From: Williamsia deligens
GTDB taxonomy: Bacteria; Actinomycetota; Actinomycetes; Mycobacteriales; Mycobacteriaceae
Assembly (NCBI RefSeq): GCF_024171765.1
Contig: NZ_JAMTCI010000001.1
Coordinates: forward strand, 620,001-684,000
Length of the DNA: 64,000 nucleotides
Direction: 5' to 3'
This document shows positions 19,036 through 28,527 of this stretch, one piece after another; position 1 is the first letter of the stretch, and each line of letters starts with the position of its first letter. The notes beneath the pieces are model-generated. The model was not told where the DNA came from, did no database searches, and saw only the letters and a list, made by a program, of their open reading frames with translations. The translations under genes were made by a program, and so were the position numbers.

Positions 19036-19875
19036 ATGGCTCGCTCCGATGTCCTGGTCAGCGCCGACTGGGCTGAGCAGAACCTGACCACCGACTCCGT
19101 CGTCTTCGTCGAGGTCGACGAGGACACCAGCGCCTACGACGGCGGCCACATCCAGGGCGCCGTGAAGCTGGACTGGAAGACCGACCTGCAGGACCAGGTC
19201 CGTCGTGACTTCGTCAACGCCGAGCAGTTCGGTGACCTGCTCTCCGCGCGCGGCATCTCCAACGACGACACCGTCGTGCTCTACGGCGGCAACAACAACT
19301 GGTTCGCCGCGTACGCCTACTGGTACTTCAAGCTGTACGGGCACCAGGACGTGAAGCTGCTCGACGGCGGTCGCAAGAAGTGGGAGCTCGACGGGCGTCC
19401 GCTGACCACCGACACCGTGAGCCGCCCGGCCGCCTCCTACAAAGCCGCCGATCCCGACCTGTCGATCCGCGCCTTCCGCGACGAGGTCGTGGACGCCATC
19501 GGCAGCAAGAACCTCGTCGACGTGCGCAGCCCGGACGAGTTCTCCGGCAAGATCCTCGCGCCGGCACACCTCCCGCAGGAGCAGAGCCAGCGTCCCGGCC
19601 ACATCCCCTCGGCGATCAACGTGCCGTGGAGCAAGGCGGCGAACGAGGACGGCACCTTCAAGAGCGACGACGAGCTCGCCGAGCTGTACAAGGAAGCCGG
19701 CCTCGACGGCGAGAAGGACACCATCGCCTACTGCCGCATCGGCGAGCGCTCGAGCCACACCTGGTTCGTCCTCAAGGAGATCCTGGGCCACCAGAACGTC
19801 AAGAACTACGACGGCAGCTGGACCGAGTACGGCTCGCTGGTCGGCGTGCCCGTCGAGCTGGGCGAGGGCAAGTGA
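19036..19875 (+). CDS. cysA2: Thiosulfate sulfurtransferase (rhodanese)
   Basis: A 279-residue two-domain rhodanese. The C-terminal domain carries the active-site loop YCRIGERSSH, whose Cys takes the sulfane sulfur; the N-terminal domain is the inactive one. It transfers sulfur from thiosulfate to an acceptor thiol. ATG 19036 is preceded by GAAAGGA. It is followed without gap by sseC, as in Rv0815c-Rv0814c. A polycysteine leader peptide upstream suggests control by cysteine supply. Confidence 0.92.
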   Translation: MARSDVLVSADWAEQNLTTDSVVFVEVDEDTSAYDGGHIQGAVKLDWKTDLQDQVRRDFVNAEQFGDLLSARGISNDDTVVLYGGNNNWFAAYAYWYFKLYGHQDVKLLDGGRKKWELDGRPLTTDTVSRPAASYKAADPDLSIRAFRDEVVDAIGSKNLVDVRSPDEFSGKILAPAHLPQEQSQRPGHIPSAINVPWSKAANEDGTFKSDDELAELYKEAGLDGEKDTIAYCRIGERSSHTWFVLKEILGHQNVKNYDGSWTEYGSLVGVPVELGEGK

Positions 19876-20186
19876 TGTGCGCCGCCCCCAAGCAGGGTCA
19901 GAAGCTGCCCGCCGGCGTCGACGTCGAGAAGGAGACCGTCCTCACGGGGCAGGTCCTCGACGCTGACGGCCAGCCCGTGGGCGGCGCGTTCGTGCGTCTC
20001 CTCGACGGCACCGGTGAGTTCACCGCCGAGGTCGTCGCGAGCGGGACCGGCGACTTCCGGTTCTTCGCGGCGCCCGGCACCTGGACGCTGCGGGCGCTCT
20101 CGCCCCGCGGCAACGGTGACGTCACCGTCCACCCGGACGGGACCGGCGTGTTCGACCAGGACGTGACGGTCGCGAAGGCGAGCTGA
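19875..20186 (+). CDS. sseC: SseC family protein (DUF1416)
   Basis: A 103-residue protein starting MCAAPKQGQKLPAGVD, the DUF1416/SseC family found next to sulfurtransferases in actinobacteria. The body is a carboxypeptidase-regulatory-like beta-sandwich (LTGQVLDADGQPVGGAFVRL). Its ATG overlaps the cysA2 stop (TGATG), so expression is coupled. The function is unknown; a sulfur carrier or accessory role is inferred from neighbourhood. Confidence 0.88.
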   Translation: MCAAPKQGQKLPAGVDVEKETVLTGQVLDADGQPVGGAFVRLLDGTGEFTAEVVASGTGDFRFFAAPGTWTLRALSPRGNGDVTVHPDGTGVFDQDVTVAKAS

Positions 20187-20205
20187 CCGACCGCAATGCC
20201 GCGAA

Positions 20206-20242
20206 CGGCGCCCCCACCGCATCTGTCGCGGTGGGGGCGCCG
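20206..20242. terminator. Bidirectional terminator after sseC
   Basis: CGGCGCCCCCACCGC (20206-20220) pairs perfectly with 20228-20242 across a 7-nt loop, between the convergent sseC and SnoaL-fold genes. Confidence 0.9.
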
Positions 20243-20256
20243 TCGTCGTGGCAGGG

Positions 20257-20634
20257 CTACCGCGGGTCGAGGAACGTGTACAGCGCCGTGATGCGGCCGT
20301 CCCGGACGTGGGCCACATCCATCCCGGAGACGACCGTCGGCCCGTCTGCCGGGCCGAGCGACCAGGAGATCCGGCCAACGTCGGCGACGACACTCGGTTC
20401 GACGGTGACCGTGAAGGTCAGCCCCGGCGCATCGTGTTGCAGCGAGCTGATCTTGGCGTCGATCGCGTCGTGGCCGGCCACCGATCCCTCGTCGTCGTAG
20501 AAGTCGGCGTCGGGGTGATAGAGCTCCTCGACGAGTCCCCGACGCAGCGCGTCGTCGGTCTCGGCGAAGACCTCATCGACGTTGCGGCGCATGATCTCCG
20601 CGATCAGTGCTGTGGACGGCGGCTCTGCGGTCAT
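20257..20634 (-). CDS. SnoaL/NTF2-fold protein
   Basis: A 125-residue single-domain NTF2-like protein (LVEELYHPDADFYDDEGSVAG, GMDVAHVRDGRITALYTFLD). The latter segment is the usual last strands of SnoaL-type proteins with an Asp-Gly-Arg-Ile turn. No catalytic role can be assigned. It reads away from the small membrane gene at 20728. Confidence 0.75.
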   Translation of the reverse strand: MTAEPPSTALIAEIMRRNVDEVFAETDDALRRGLVEELYHPDADFYDDEGSVAGHDAIDAKISSLQHDAPGLTFTVTVEPSVVADVGRISWSLGPADGPTVVSGMDVAHVRDGRITALYTFLDPR

Positions 20635-20727
20635 GGGCGTCTCCGGTCAGGACGTCAGGGCCGGCGGCCCCGGGCGGCGGTGGAGGCGACCCTACCCACC
20701 GGAAACGACCGTCGTAGACTGGTCGCC

Positions 20728-20826
20728 GTGGTCATCTTCTTCGAGATCCTCCTGGTCATCGCCACGGTCGCGATCGTGTGGTTCGGGCTGTACACGCTGT
20801 ACCGCCTGATCAGCGACGAGTCCTGA
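20728..20826 (+). CDS. 32-residue single-span membrane protein
   Basis: A very short gene, GTG 20728 to TGA 20824-20826, encoding one hydrophobic helix ([19 protein letters not shown]) with a short polar tail ending ISDES. The -10 box TAGACT (20715-20720) ends 7 nt before the GTG and there is no ribosome site, so it is probably leaderless. The nitrobindin gene starts 10 nt downstream, making a two-gene operon. Too small for most annotation pipelines; function unknown. Confidence 0.65.
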   Translation: MVIFFEILLVIATVAIVWFGLYTLYRLISDES

Positions 20827-20836
20827 CGGCAGCACA

Positions 20837-21502
20837 GTGAGCGACCGCTCACCCGACGATCGTCCGGAGCCGGGCAGCGCCGACGACGCGATCGTCGATG
20901 CCGCGCGTCGCGCCGAGTCGACCGCGGGCCGCAACATCCCGGCCCTGCCGGGACTCGACGCTCCCGCCGACACCGCGAACCTCCGGGAGGGCCCCGATCT
21001 CAACCCGGCTCTGCTCGGCCTGCTGCCGCTCGTCGGTGTGTGGCGCGGCCTCGGCGAGGGGCACGACGCCGAGACCGGCGACTACCCCTTCGGCCAGCAG
21101 ATCACGATCAGCCATGACGGCGGCCCGTACCTCATGTGGGAGTCACGGTCGTGGCGTATCGACGACGACGCCCACCACATCGGACCCGACCTGCGTGAGA
21201 CCGGGTACTGGCGCATCAGCGGACCCGATTCCGACGAGACCATCGAGTTCCTCGCCGCCCACGCCGAGGGTTGGATCGAACTCTTCTACGGCCGACCGCT
21301 GACGCAGACGTCGTGGGAGCTCGTCACCGACGTCGTCATCACCTCTGCGTCCGGTTCCGAGGGTGGGCGCAAGGTCGGGGGCGCCAAGCGTCTCTACGGC
21401 CTCGTCGACGACGGCGACCTCGCCTACGTCGAGGAACGTGTCGACGCCGACGGGGATCTCGTCCCCCGGCTGTCGGCGAAGCTCGCCCGCCACATCGGCT
21501 GA
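20837..21502 (+). CDS. Nitrobindin-like heme beta-barrel protein
   Basis: 221 residues; after a 60-residue variable N-terminus comes a ten-stranded barrel of the nitrobindin/FABP-like (formerly DUF1794) family. The signature [10 protein letters not shown] opens it, and the C-terminal His in KLARHIG is the expected proximal heme ligand. Family members bind ferric heme and convert peroxynitrite to nitrate. Ortholog position Rv0813c. GTG start; probably read from the same mRNA as the tiny membrane protein. Confidence 0.85.
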   Translation: MSDRSPDDRPEPGSADDAIVDAARRAESTAGRNIPALPGLDAPADTANLREGPDLNPALLGLLPLVGVWRGLGEGHDAETGDYPFGQQITISHDGGPYLMWESRSWRIDDDAHHIGPDLRETGYWRISGPDSDETIEFLAAHAEGWIELFYGRPLTQTSWELVTDVVITSASGSEGGRKVGGAKRLYGLVDDGDLAYVEERVDADGDLVPRLSAKLARHIG

Positions 21503-21562
21503 TCGCCGCACATCCGCCAGAGGTCTGATGCAGTCGCCGTCACGCGGTGGGAAGCTGGTCGC

Positions 21563-22108
21563 ATGATGATCGCGACCGCCAGCATCCCCGGAGAACGAGA
21601 GACGCTCATCGAGATCTGGGGCGACCAACGCAGGAGCCTGTTGGTGACCGTGGACGGCATCACCGAGGAGGAGGCCCGTGCGCCCGGACCCGTCGGCACG
21701 CTCACCCTCGGCGGCCTGATCAAACACCTCGCGCTGTTCGAGGAGTACTGGATCGCCGCCATCCTGGCCGCCGACCCGGAGGCCGAGTTCGACGTCGACC
21801 TCGAGGAGCGCTACCGCATGTCGGCGGACGAGACGTTCGCCGGCTGGCTCGACAGGTACCGCCGTCAGGCCCAGCTCACGGACGAGTTCATCGCGACCGT
21901 CCCCGATCTCGACGCCGTCATCCCCATCCCGATCGCGCCGTGGGCACCGGTGCGCCAGCACCACACCGTGCGTCGCATCCTGCTGCACATGTTCCGGGAG
22001 ACGGCGCACCACAGCGGTCACGCCGACCTCATCCGCGAGGCCCTCGACGGGCAGAGCACCACCAAGACCCTTGCGGCCGACGCCATCCGGAGTTACGAGC
22101 GAGGCTGA
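21563..22108 (+). CDS. DinB/DUF664 family protein
   Basis: A 181-residue four-helix-bundle protein of the DinB-like superfamily. Metal-binding histidines are placed as expected: H in LIKHLALFEEYW and the HH/H set in RETAHHSGHADLIRE. Many homologs are thiol-dependent metalloenzymes (the mycothiol/bacillithiol S-transferase group); whether this one uses mycothiol is inference. ATG 21563 or 21566. Confidence 0.8.
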   Translation: MMIATASIPGERETLIEIWGDQRRSLLVTVDGITEEEARAPGPVGTLTLGGLIKHLALFEEYWIAAILAADPEAEFDVDLEERYRMSADETFAGWLDRYRRQAQLTDEFIATVPDLDAVIPIPIAPWAPVRQHHTVRRILLHMFRETAHHSGHADLIREALDGQSTTKTLAADAIRSYERG

Positions 22109-22153
22109 GGGTCACGGGCGAGGCTGAGGCCGCGGCCTGGTCCGGACATGGAA

Positions 22154-22215
22154 CGACCCCCGCACCGCTACCGGGGTAGCTGGTCCCACCTGGACGGGTG
22201 GGGGTGCGGGGGTCG
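22154..22215. terminator. Three-way-junction hairpin between dinB-like and cydC
   Basis: A 13-bp outer stem (CGACCCCCGCACC at 22154-22166 with 22203-22215) encloses two smaller hairpins that abut it: GCTACC/GGTAGC (22167-22172 with 22175-22180) and CCCACC/GGTGGG (22185-22190 with 22197-22202). It lies between convergent genes, so termination is its simplest role. The remaining bases of this 197-bp gap show a further small stem CCGGGA/TCCCGG near 22279-22293. Confidence 0.6.
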
Positions 22216-22305
22216 GGTGACCACCGTGGATTCGCTCGGGTGACGGCGCCGCTGCCGTGAGGCGGGCGGCTACCGCACCGGGAGAATCCCGGGCGTTGGC
22301 GCCAC

Positions 22306-24105
22306 CTAGCTGATGGTCACCTCACGTGTCCAAGAATAATGCAACTCCAGACCACCTCCTTCCTCGTGTACGACCGAAGTTACGCGCGAATCGTGGACTC
22401 GGCAATCGCTTTTCGCGGACCGCGAAATCGGCTCGGTCGCTATCCGCGGTGCGCTCGGGGAGCGCAGATCGACCACGGCGGAGGGAGTGCACCCGCGTGG
22501 CAGTCGATGGGTGACGACGACGACCGTGCGCTCCGGTTCGACGAGACCGCCGGCGGGGTCGAGCAGAGCCGCGACGAGGGCGTCGGCCTCATCGGGTTCG
22601 ACGTTCTCGCACGGTTCGTCGAGCAGCAGCACCGGCACCGGGCACAGGAGGGCGCGGGCGAGCAGCAGCCGACGTCGCTGGCCGGTGCTCAGCGCGTCGG
22701 CACCCGACTGCAGGACGTGGTCGAGACCGCCCTGCAGCTCTGCCACCCATCCCGCGAGTCCGACGCGGTCGAGGACGTCGAGGAGGTCGGCGTCCGGCGC
22801 GTCTCCCCGTGCCACCAACAGGTTCTCGCGGATCGTCGTCGCGAAGACGTGCGCGTCGGAGGCGAACCAGCGGATCGCGTCACCGGGGTCGACGGGCGCA
22901 CCGCTGTCGTCGAGCACCCGCACCGCTCCTGCGACGGGCGCGAGGAGACCCGCGATGGTCGCCAGCAGGGTCGTCTTGCCCGACCCCGAGGGACCGACGA
23001 CCGCGATCCGCGACCCCGGGTCGACGACGAGCCCGGTGCGCAGCGGTCCCGCGGTGGCGCGCCCGGCATGACCCCAGGTCATGTCCGCGCAGACTTCGAT
23101 CCGAGGCGTCGCGGAGCGGACCGGACGGACATCGGCGACCGGGTCGGTGGCCGTCACGTCGTCCACGACGGCGAGGATCCGCGTGGCGGCCCGGCGACTG
23201 CGGTGCAGCTGACGGCCCGCCTCCAGGAGCGGCGTCGCCGCCTCGAACGCGCTGAGCGGCACCAGGATCAGGACACCGATCGCGGTGGGGTCCAGACTGT
23301 CCGCCAGCCCCGTGGCCAGTAGGCACGCGACCACCAGACACGCACCGGCGGCGGCGGGGAGGACCCCCGCCGACCACGACCGCAGTCGCGCGCCGGCATC
23401 CGTGGCCCGACGCGCGGCCTGCTCCTGGTCCGCGGCGGCGGCGAGCAGTTCCCGACGTCGGCCGGCGACCTCCACCTCGGCGGCGTGCCACAGCAGGGTC
23501 ATCGTCAGGTCGGTCGACCGGTCCCGGGCGCCGGCGGCGGCGCGCTCCGCGTGCGCTGCACCCCGCACCGCGACCGCGGGACCGACGATCCCCGCGAGCA
23601 CCCAGACCACCGCCACCGCGACACCGGCCCACGGGCTGATCACACCGACGATCGCGACCGCCGCGACAGCGGTGATCGCCGCCGCGCCGATCGGGATCGC
23701 CGCGCGTACCAACGACTCCCCCAGCTCGTCGACGTCGCGGCCGGTCCGCGCGACCAGATCCGACGGACGCACCCGGACCGCGGCGTCCGGCGCCCCGCCG
23801 GCCACCGCGGCGTAGATCCGCGATCGTGCCGACGCCATGACGCGCAACGCCAGATCGTGCGTGGACAGTCGTTCCAGGTAGCGGAACAGTGCGCGTGAGA
23901 TGCCCAGGGCGCGAACGCTGGTCACGGCGATCGCCACCGACAGCACGGGCGGCATCTGCCAGGCGCGTGTGATGAGCCACGCCGACAAGGCCGCGAGGGC
24001 CAGTGCGCTCAGCGCCGCCGCGGCACCCAGCCCGACGGATCGGGCCAGCCGCCGACGCGACAGACCCACGAGACGGGCGGCGCGGACGAGCGGGTCATCG
24101 GGCAC
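22306..24105 (-). CDS. cydC: CydC subunit of the heterodimeric thiol/heme ABC exporter
   Basis: 599 residues: six-helix ABC exporter domain (about 1-310) and an ATPase domain. Walker A GPSGSGKTT, a slightly altered signature LSTGQRRRLLLARALL, and Walker B VPVLLLDEPCENVEPDE. CydDC is needed to assemble cytochrome bd; it moves cysteine/glutathione-type thiols or heme. The last about 45 residues after the ATPase are unusual for the family. It overlaps cydD by 11 bp. Confidence 0.9.
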   Translation of the reverse strand: MPDDPLVRAARLVGLSRRRLARSVGLGAAAALSALALAALSAWLITRAWQMPPVLSVAIAVTSVRALGISRALFRYLERLSTHDLALRVMASARSRIYAAVAGGAPDAAVRVRPSDLVARTGRDVDELGESLVRAAIPIGAAAITAVAAVAIVGVISPWAGVAVAVVWVLAGIVGPAVAVRGAAHAERAAAGARDRSTDLTMTLLWHAAEVEVAGRRRELLAAAADQEQAARRATDAGARLRSWSAGVLPAAAGACLVVACLLATGLADSLDPTAIGVLILVPLSAFEAATPLLEAGRQLHRSRRAATRILAVVDDVTATDPVADVRPVRSATPRIEVCADMTWGHAGRATAGPLRTGLVVDPGSRIAVVGPSGSGKTTLLATIAGLLAPVAGAVRVLDDSGAPVDPGDAIRWFASDAHVFATTIRENLLVARGDAPDADLLDVLDRVGLAGWVAELQGGLDHVLQSGADALSTGQRRRLLLARALLCPVPVLLLDEPCENVEPDEADALVAALLDPAGGLVEPERTVVVVTHRLPRGCTPSAVVDLRSPSAPRIATEPISRSAKSDCRVHDSRVTSVVHEEGGGLELHYSWTREVTIS

Positions 24106-25780
24106 CGGCGCCCACCCCCTCTGCGACGAGCGGGCGGGCGATGTCGACGACGCTGTCGGCCGCGGCGATCACGGCCGGCCGGTGACTGACGGCGATCACC
24201 GTCGCCCCCTGCTGCGCCCGATCGCGCACCGCCGCGATGACGACGCCCTCGGCATCGGCGTCGAGGTGTGCCGTGGGCTCGTCGAGCAGGAGCAGGTCCG
24301 CGGTGCCCGCCAGTGCGCGAGCGAGCGCGAGGCGCTGTCGCTGCCCGCTCGACAACCCCACGCCGCCGGCCCCCACCGTCGTCGCGGGCCCGTCCGGGAG
24401 TTCCGCGAGCACGGCGTCGAACCCGACCTGCGCAGCGGCGGCGGCCAGCCTGTCGAGCGGGCCGGTGGCCGCGAGGTTGTCGGCGACGGTGCCCGGTACG
24501 AGCAGCGGCGGTTGGGCGGTGAGGGCGATCCGCCCGACCATGCAGGCGCGGTCGACGTCGGCGGCGTCGAGGCCGTTCAGCGTGACGCGACCCGCGTCGG
24601 GACGGATCAGCCCGGCGATCGCCGCCAGCACCGTCGACTTCCCGACACCGTTGGGCCCGGTGATCACCGTCAGCGTGCCCGGCGCACACACCGCGTCGAC
24701 CCGTTCCGGTGACCACCCGTCGCGGTCGCGGACGCCCGCCCCGTCCAGGACCACCGTGATCCCGCCCGCGGCGACCGGCAGGGCCCGACCTGCGGGTGCA
24801 CACTCCGGCTCGATGAGGTCGAGGACGTCGGCCGCGGCCGTGCGCCCCGCCTCCGACTCGTGGAACCGGGCACCGACAGCCCGCAACGGCAGGTAGACCT
24901 CCGGGGCGAGGACGAGCGCGAGAACCCCGTCGTACAGGGACATCTCGCCGTAGAGCAGGCGCAGACCGATCCCCACCGCGACGAGCGCGACACAGAGCGT
25001 AGCGAGCAACTCGAGGACACCACCGGACAGGAACGCGATCCGGAGGGCGGACATGGTGGTCCGGCGTGACCGCGTGCCCAGGTCCTCGATGACACGCGCG
25101 GGAGCCTGGGCGCGTCGCATCGCGCGCAGCGTCGGTGCGCCGGCCATGAGATCGAGGGTCTGCGCTCCCTGCGCAGTCATGGCGGCGAGGCGTGCACGGG
25201 TGCGATCGCGGGTCATCACACCGATGAGAACCATGAACACCGGGATCAGCGGCAGCGTGACGACCACGATGAGCGCCGACAACGGGTCGGCCCAGGCCAT
25301 CACGGCGATGACGGCGGGGGTCACGGTGGCGGTCGCGACGAGGGCCGGCACGAACGATGTCAGGTAGGGCTCGAGTGCGTCGAGGCCACGGGTCAGGACC
25401 GTCAGGGCGTCTGCGCGCGTTCGCTGCAACTCGCGGGGGCGGGTCCGGGCAGGGTCGGTGAGCGATCGCAGTGCCCGGTCACGGAGCTCGGCGATGGTCG
25501 CCGTCGCGGCGCGCTGCGCGACCCTCTCGTGCACGATCGCCGTCGCGGCCCGGACCGCGATGACGACCAGGAGGACGACGAGGTGGGTCCGCTGCGCGCC
25601 GACCGATCGGGTGGCCGGGTCGGTCACCAGATCCGACACGATCGCGGCCACCATCACCGCCCCGACGACGACCGTCGCCGAGGAGACGACGCCCGCGAGG
25701 GCGGTGACGACCATCGATCGGATCGCCGCCGACGACGTCCTGAGCAACCGGGGGTCGACGGGCGCCCGCGACGCCGTCAT
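24095..25780 (-). CDS. cydD: CydD subunit of the heterodimeric thiol/heme ABC exporter
   Basis: A 561-residue ABC exporter half. ATG at 25780 overlaps the cydB stop (ATGA), so the start is fixed by context though the frame is open further upstream. Membrane domain followed by Walker A GPNGVGKST, signature LSSGQRQRLALARAL and Walker B LLLLDEPTAHLDADAEG. It pairs with CydC. The separate cydD and cydC genes differ from the fused form seen in some actinobacteria. Confidence 0.92.
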   Translation of the reverse strand: MTASRAPVDPRLLRTSSAAIRSMVVTALAGVVSSATVVVGAVMVAAIVSDLVTDPATRSVGAQRTHLVVLLVVIAVRAATAIVHERVAQRAATATIAELRDRALRSLTDPARTRPRELQRTRADALTVLTRGLDALEPYLTSFVPALVATATVTPAVIAVMAWADPLSALIVVVTLPLIPVFMVLIGVMTRDRTRARLAAMTAQGAQTLDLMAGAPTLRAMRRAQAPARVIEDLGTRSRRTTMSALRIAFLSGGVLELLATLCVALVAVGIGLRLLYGEMSLYDGVLALVLAPEVYLPLRAVGARFHESEAGRTAAADVLDLIEPECAPAGRALPVAAGGITVVLDGAGVRDRDGWSPERVDAVCAPGTLTVITGPNGVGKSTVLAAIAGLIRPDAGRVTLNGLDAADVDRACMVGRIALTAQPPLLVPGTVADNLAATGPLDRLAAAAAQVGFDAVLAELPDGPATTVGAGGVGLSSGQRQRLALARALAGTADLLLLDEPTAHLDADAEGVVIAAVRDRAQQGATVIAVSHRPAVIAAADSVVDIARPLVAEGVGAGAR

Positions 25781-26853
25781 CGCGCACCCACGTCCCGACG
25801 CAGCGGCAGGCCGATCGATTCGGGGATGTGGTGCAGCGAGATGCGTTGCCGGAACACCCAGTACGTCCACGCCTGGTACCCGATGACCACGGGGAGGACC
25901 ACCAGTGACGCCCACGAGATGATCCGCAGCGTGTAGGCGCTCGACGCAGCATCCGCGATCGTCAGCGAGTACGCGGGGTCGATGGTCGACGGGATCACCG
26001 CCGGCCACAGCGACCCGAACACCAGGGCGGTGAGGGCGACGATCGCCACCGACGTGGTGGCGAAGGCGATCGCCTCACGGCGTGCGCTCGGTTCGCCGCG
26101 GACCCCGGCGACAGCCGCTGTCGCCGCCAGTGCCCCGACACACACCGCGGCGGGCGCGGCCGTCCATCCGTGGCCGTGCACGGCCTGCGTCCAGCCGACG
26201 AACACCGCGGCGACGACAGCACCGACGGGCGCGAGGCGACGCGCCGCTCGCGTTGCGGCACCGCGCATCTCGCCGCCGGTCTTCAGGGACAGGAACACCG
26301 CGCCGTGCACGACGAACACCGCGACCGTGGTGAGACCTCCGAGGAGGGCGTAGGGGCTGACGAGGTCACCGACGCCCCCGACGAACCGGCCGGCGGCGTC
26401 GACGGGCAGGCCACGCACCAGGTTCGCGAACGCCATCCCCCACACGAACGCCGGGATCCACGACCCCGCACCGATGCCGACGTCGCACCACCGGCGCCAG
26501 CGCGGGTCGTCGATCTTGCCGCGCCATTCGATGGCGACGACACGGAGGATGAGGCCGACGAGCACGAGCAGCATCGGGAGGTAGAGCGCGCTCAACATGC
26601 CCGCGTACCAGGCGGGGAACGCGGCGAACATCGCACCGACGGCGGTGATCACCCACACCTCGTTGCCGTCCCACACCGGACCGATGGTGTTGAGGAGCAC
26701 CCGACGCCGCGTGTCACCCTCGGCCGGGGTCTCACCACGCCGACGGTCCAGGAACGGCATGAGCATCCCGACGCCGAAGTCGAAACCCTCCAGCAGGAAG
26801 TAGCCGCCGAACAGGACCGCGATCGCGAGGAACCAGATCTCGGGGAGAGACAT
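25777..26853 (-). CDS. cydB: Cytochrome bd oxidase subunit II
   Basis: 358 residues, eight to nine membrane helices. It opens MSLPEIWFLAIAVLFGGYFL with the conserved EGFDFGVGML, and carries the IGPVWDGNEVW motif. It completes the high-affinity quinol oxidase with CydA. Only 11 bp separate it from cydA. Confidence 0.96.
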   Translation of the reverse strand: MSLPEIWFLAIAVLFGGYFLLEGFDFGVGMLMPFLDRRRGETPAEGDTRRRVLLNTIGPVWDGNEVWVITAVGAMFAAFPAWYAGMLSALYLPMLLVLVGLILRVVAIEWRGKIDDPRWRRWCDVGIGAGSWIPAFVWGMAFANLVRGLPVDAAGRFVGGVGDLVSPYALLGGLTTVAVFVVHGAVFLSLKTGGEMRGAATRAARRLAPVGAVVAAVFVGWTQAVHGHGWTAAPAAVCVGALAATAAVAGVRGEPSARREAIAFATTSVAIVALTALVFGSLWPAVIPSTIDPAYSLTIADAASSAYTLRIISWASLVVLPVVIGYQAWTYWVFRQRISLHHIPESIGLPLRRDVGAR

Positions 26854-26864
26854 CGTGTGGCCTC

Positions 26865-28373
26865 CTAGTAGGCGAACGAAAGTCGTTCCGGCGCTGCGTC
26901 GTCCGCCGCGTCGTCGTGGGTTCCCGGGGTGTCGTCGTGGGGTGTGGACGACGTCGCCGTCGCGGGCCCGTTCTCCGCATGGCGCCGGATGAGCACGAAC
27001 CAGAGGACCGCGAGGAGTCCGTAGACCAGCGTGAACACCGTGAGCGACGTCGCGACAGTCGCCACCGAGGTGGCCGAGACCCCCTGCTGCACGGTGAGGT
27101 GGATGTTGGGGTCACCGGTCGGGTTGGGCACCACCATCCACGGTTGACGGCCCATCTCGGTGAACACCCAGCCGGAGCTGTTGGCCAGGAACGGGGTCGG
27201 GATGGCGAGCAGTGCCAGTCGGCCGAGCCATCGGGCCGACGGCACCCGGCCGCCGCGGGTGAACCACAGCCCGGCCAGGGCGAGGAGCGCCGATCCCGCG
27301 GCCCACCCGATCATCGCGCGGAACGCCCAGTAGGTGACGAACAGGTTGGGTCGGTAGTCGCCGGGGCCGACGGTCTGCGAGTAGTGCTGCTGCATCTCGG
27401 CGACACCCGGCAGCGTCGCGTCGAACGTGTTCGTCGCCAGGAACGAGGTGAGGTAGGGGATCTGGACGAGGTGGGTGACCGAGTCGCAGTTGTTGTGCGT
27501 GCCGATCGTCAGCACCGAGAACGACGCGGCGGTCTCGGTGTGGCACAGCGATTCCGCCGACGCCATCTTCATCGGCTGCTGTTCGAACATCAGCTTGCCC
27601 TGCACGTCGCCGGTGATGCCGAGGGCGACACCGGAGACGACGATGATCCACAAGGCCATCCGGGTGACGGGACGGTAGAGCGTGCGCGCATCGTGGCGGA
27701 GCATTGCCGCCTCCGCAGGTGTGCCCGCCACGTCCGCCCGCCGACGGGCACGAATCATCCACCACAGGCCGATGCCGGCCACGAAAGTGCCTGCGGTGAG
27801 GAAGGATCCGGCCACTGCGTGGGGAAATGCCGCCAGCGTGGTGTTGTTGGTCATCACAGCCCAGAAGTCCGTGAGCTCGGGCCTTTTCGTCTCCGGGTTG
27901 AAGCGCGCACCCACGGGGTGCTGCATCCACGAGTTGGCCGCGATGATGAAGTACGCCGACGCGTTCACGGCGATGGCGACGAGCCAGATGCAGGCGAGGT
28001 GGACACGCTTCGACAGCCGCCCCCACCCGAAGATCCACAGGCCGAGGAAGGTCGACTCGAGGAAGAACGCGACGAGGCCCTCGAGCGCCAGCGGCGCACC
28101 GAACACGTCACCGACGAACCGGCTGTACGCGCTCCAGTTCATCCCGAACTGGAACTCCTGCACGATGCCCGTCGCGACGCCGAGTGCGAAGTTGACCAGG
28201 AACAGCTTCCCGAAGAACTTCGTCGCCCGGTACCACTGCTCGTTGCCGGTGACCGTCCACACGGTCTGCATCACCGCGATCATCGGTGCGAGACCGATCG
28301 TCAGCGGGACCAGGATGAAGTGGTAGACGGTGGTGATCCCGAACTGCCACCGGGAGATGTCGAGTGCGTTCAT
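26865..28373 (-). CDS. cydA: Cytochrome bd oxidase subunit I
   Basis: 502 residues from ATG 28373 (MNALDISRWQFGITTVYHF), a start with GAGG upstream. Heme ligands and proton-path residues are present: His in TTVYHFILVP, the EGLVAFFLEST glutamates, His in FPHAVAGSFLTAG, and GRQPW. The quinol-binding Q-loop is of the short type. The enzyme reduces oxygen to water at low oxygen tension and resists nitric oxide and sulfide. A nitrobindin gene lies a few kb away, which may be coincidence. Confidence 0.96.
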   Translation of the reverse strand: MNALDISRWQFGITTVYHFILVPLTIGLAPMIAVMQTVWTVTGNEQWYRATKFFGKLFLVNFALGVATGIVQEFQFGMNWSAYSRFVGDVFGAPLALEGLVAFFLESTFLGLWIFGWGRLSKRVHLACIWLVAIAVNASAYFIIAANSWMQHPVGARFNPETKRPELTDFWAVMTNNTTLAAFPHAVAGSFLTAGTFVAGIGLWWMIRARRRADVAGTPAEAAMLRHDARTLYRPVTRMALWIIVVSGVALGITGDVQGKLMFEQQPMKMASAESLCHTETAASFSVLTIGTHNNCDSVTHLVQIPYLTSFLATNTFDATLPGVAEMQQHYSQTVGPGDYRPNLFVTYWAFRAMIGWAAGSALLALAGLWFTRGGRVPSARWLGRLALLAIPTPFLANSSGWVFTEMGRQPWMVVPNPTGDPNIHLTVQQGVSATSVATVATSLTVFTLVYGLLAVLWFVLIRRHAENGPATATSSTPHDDTPGTHDDAADDAAPERLSFAY

Positions 28374-28418
28374 CGCCGACCTCGTCGTCGACACGGCCCG
28401 CGGACGGATCCCCGGGAG

Positions 28419-28440
28419 CTACTACCAGTCGTAGTACTAC
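28419..28440 (-). promoter_or_regulatory. Palindromes upstream of cydA
   Basis: TACTAC-CAGTC-GTAGTA (28420-28436) overlaps a perfect 10-bp palindrome GTAGTACTAC (28431-28440), about 50-65 bp before the cydA ATG. This is a plausible repressor or activator site for the cyd operon. The rest of the 154-bp gap shows no clear features. Confidence 0.45.
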
Positions 28441-28527
28441 CGCTGAACGTAGACCCTCGTCCTGGTGGTGACCAGCCCCTGCGCTGTTCCCTCGGACACA
28501 GAGACCCCGGTCACCGTAGGTCTGACG

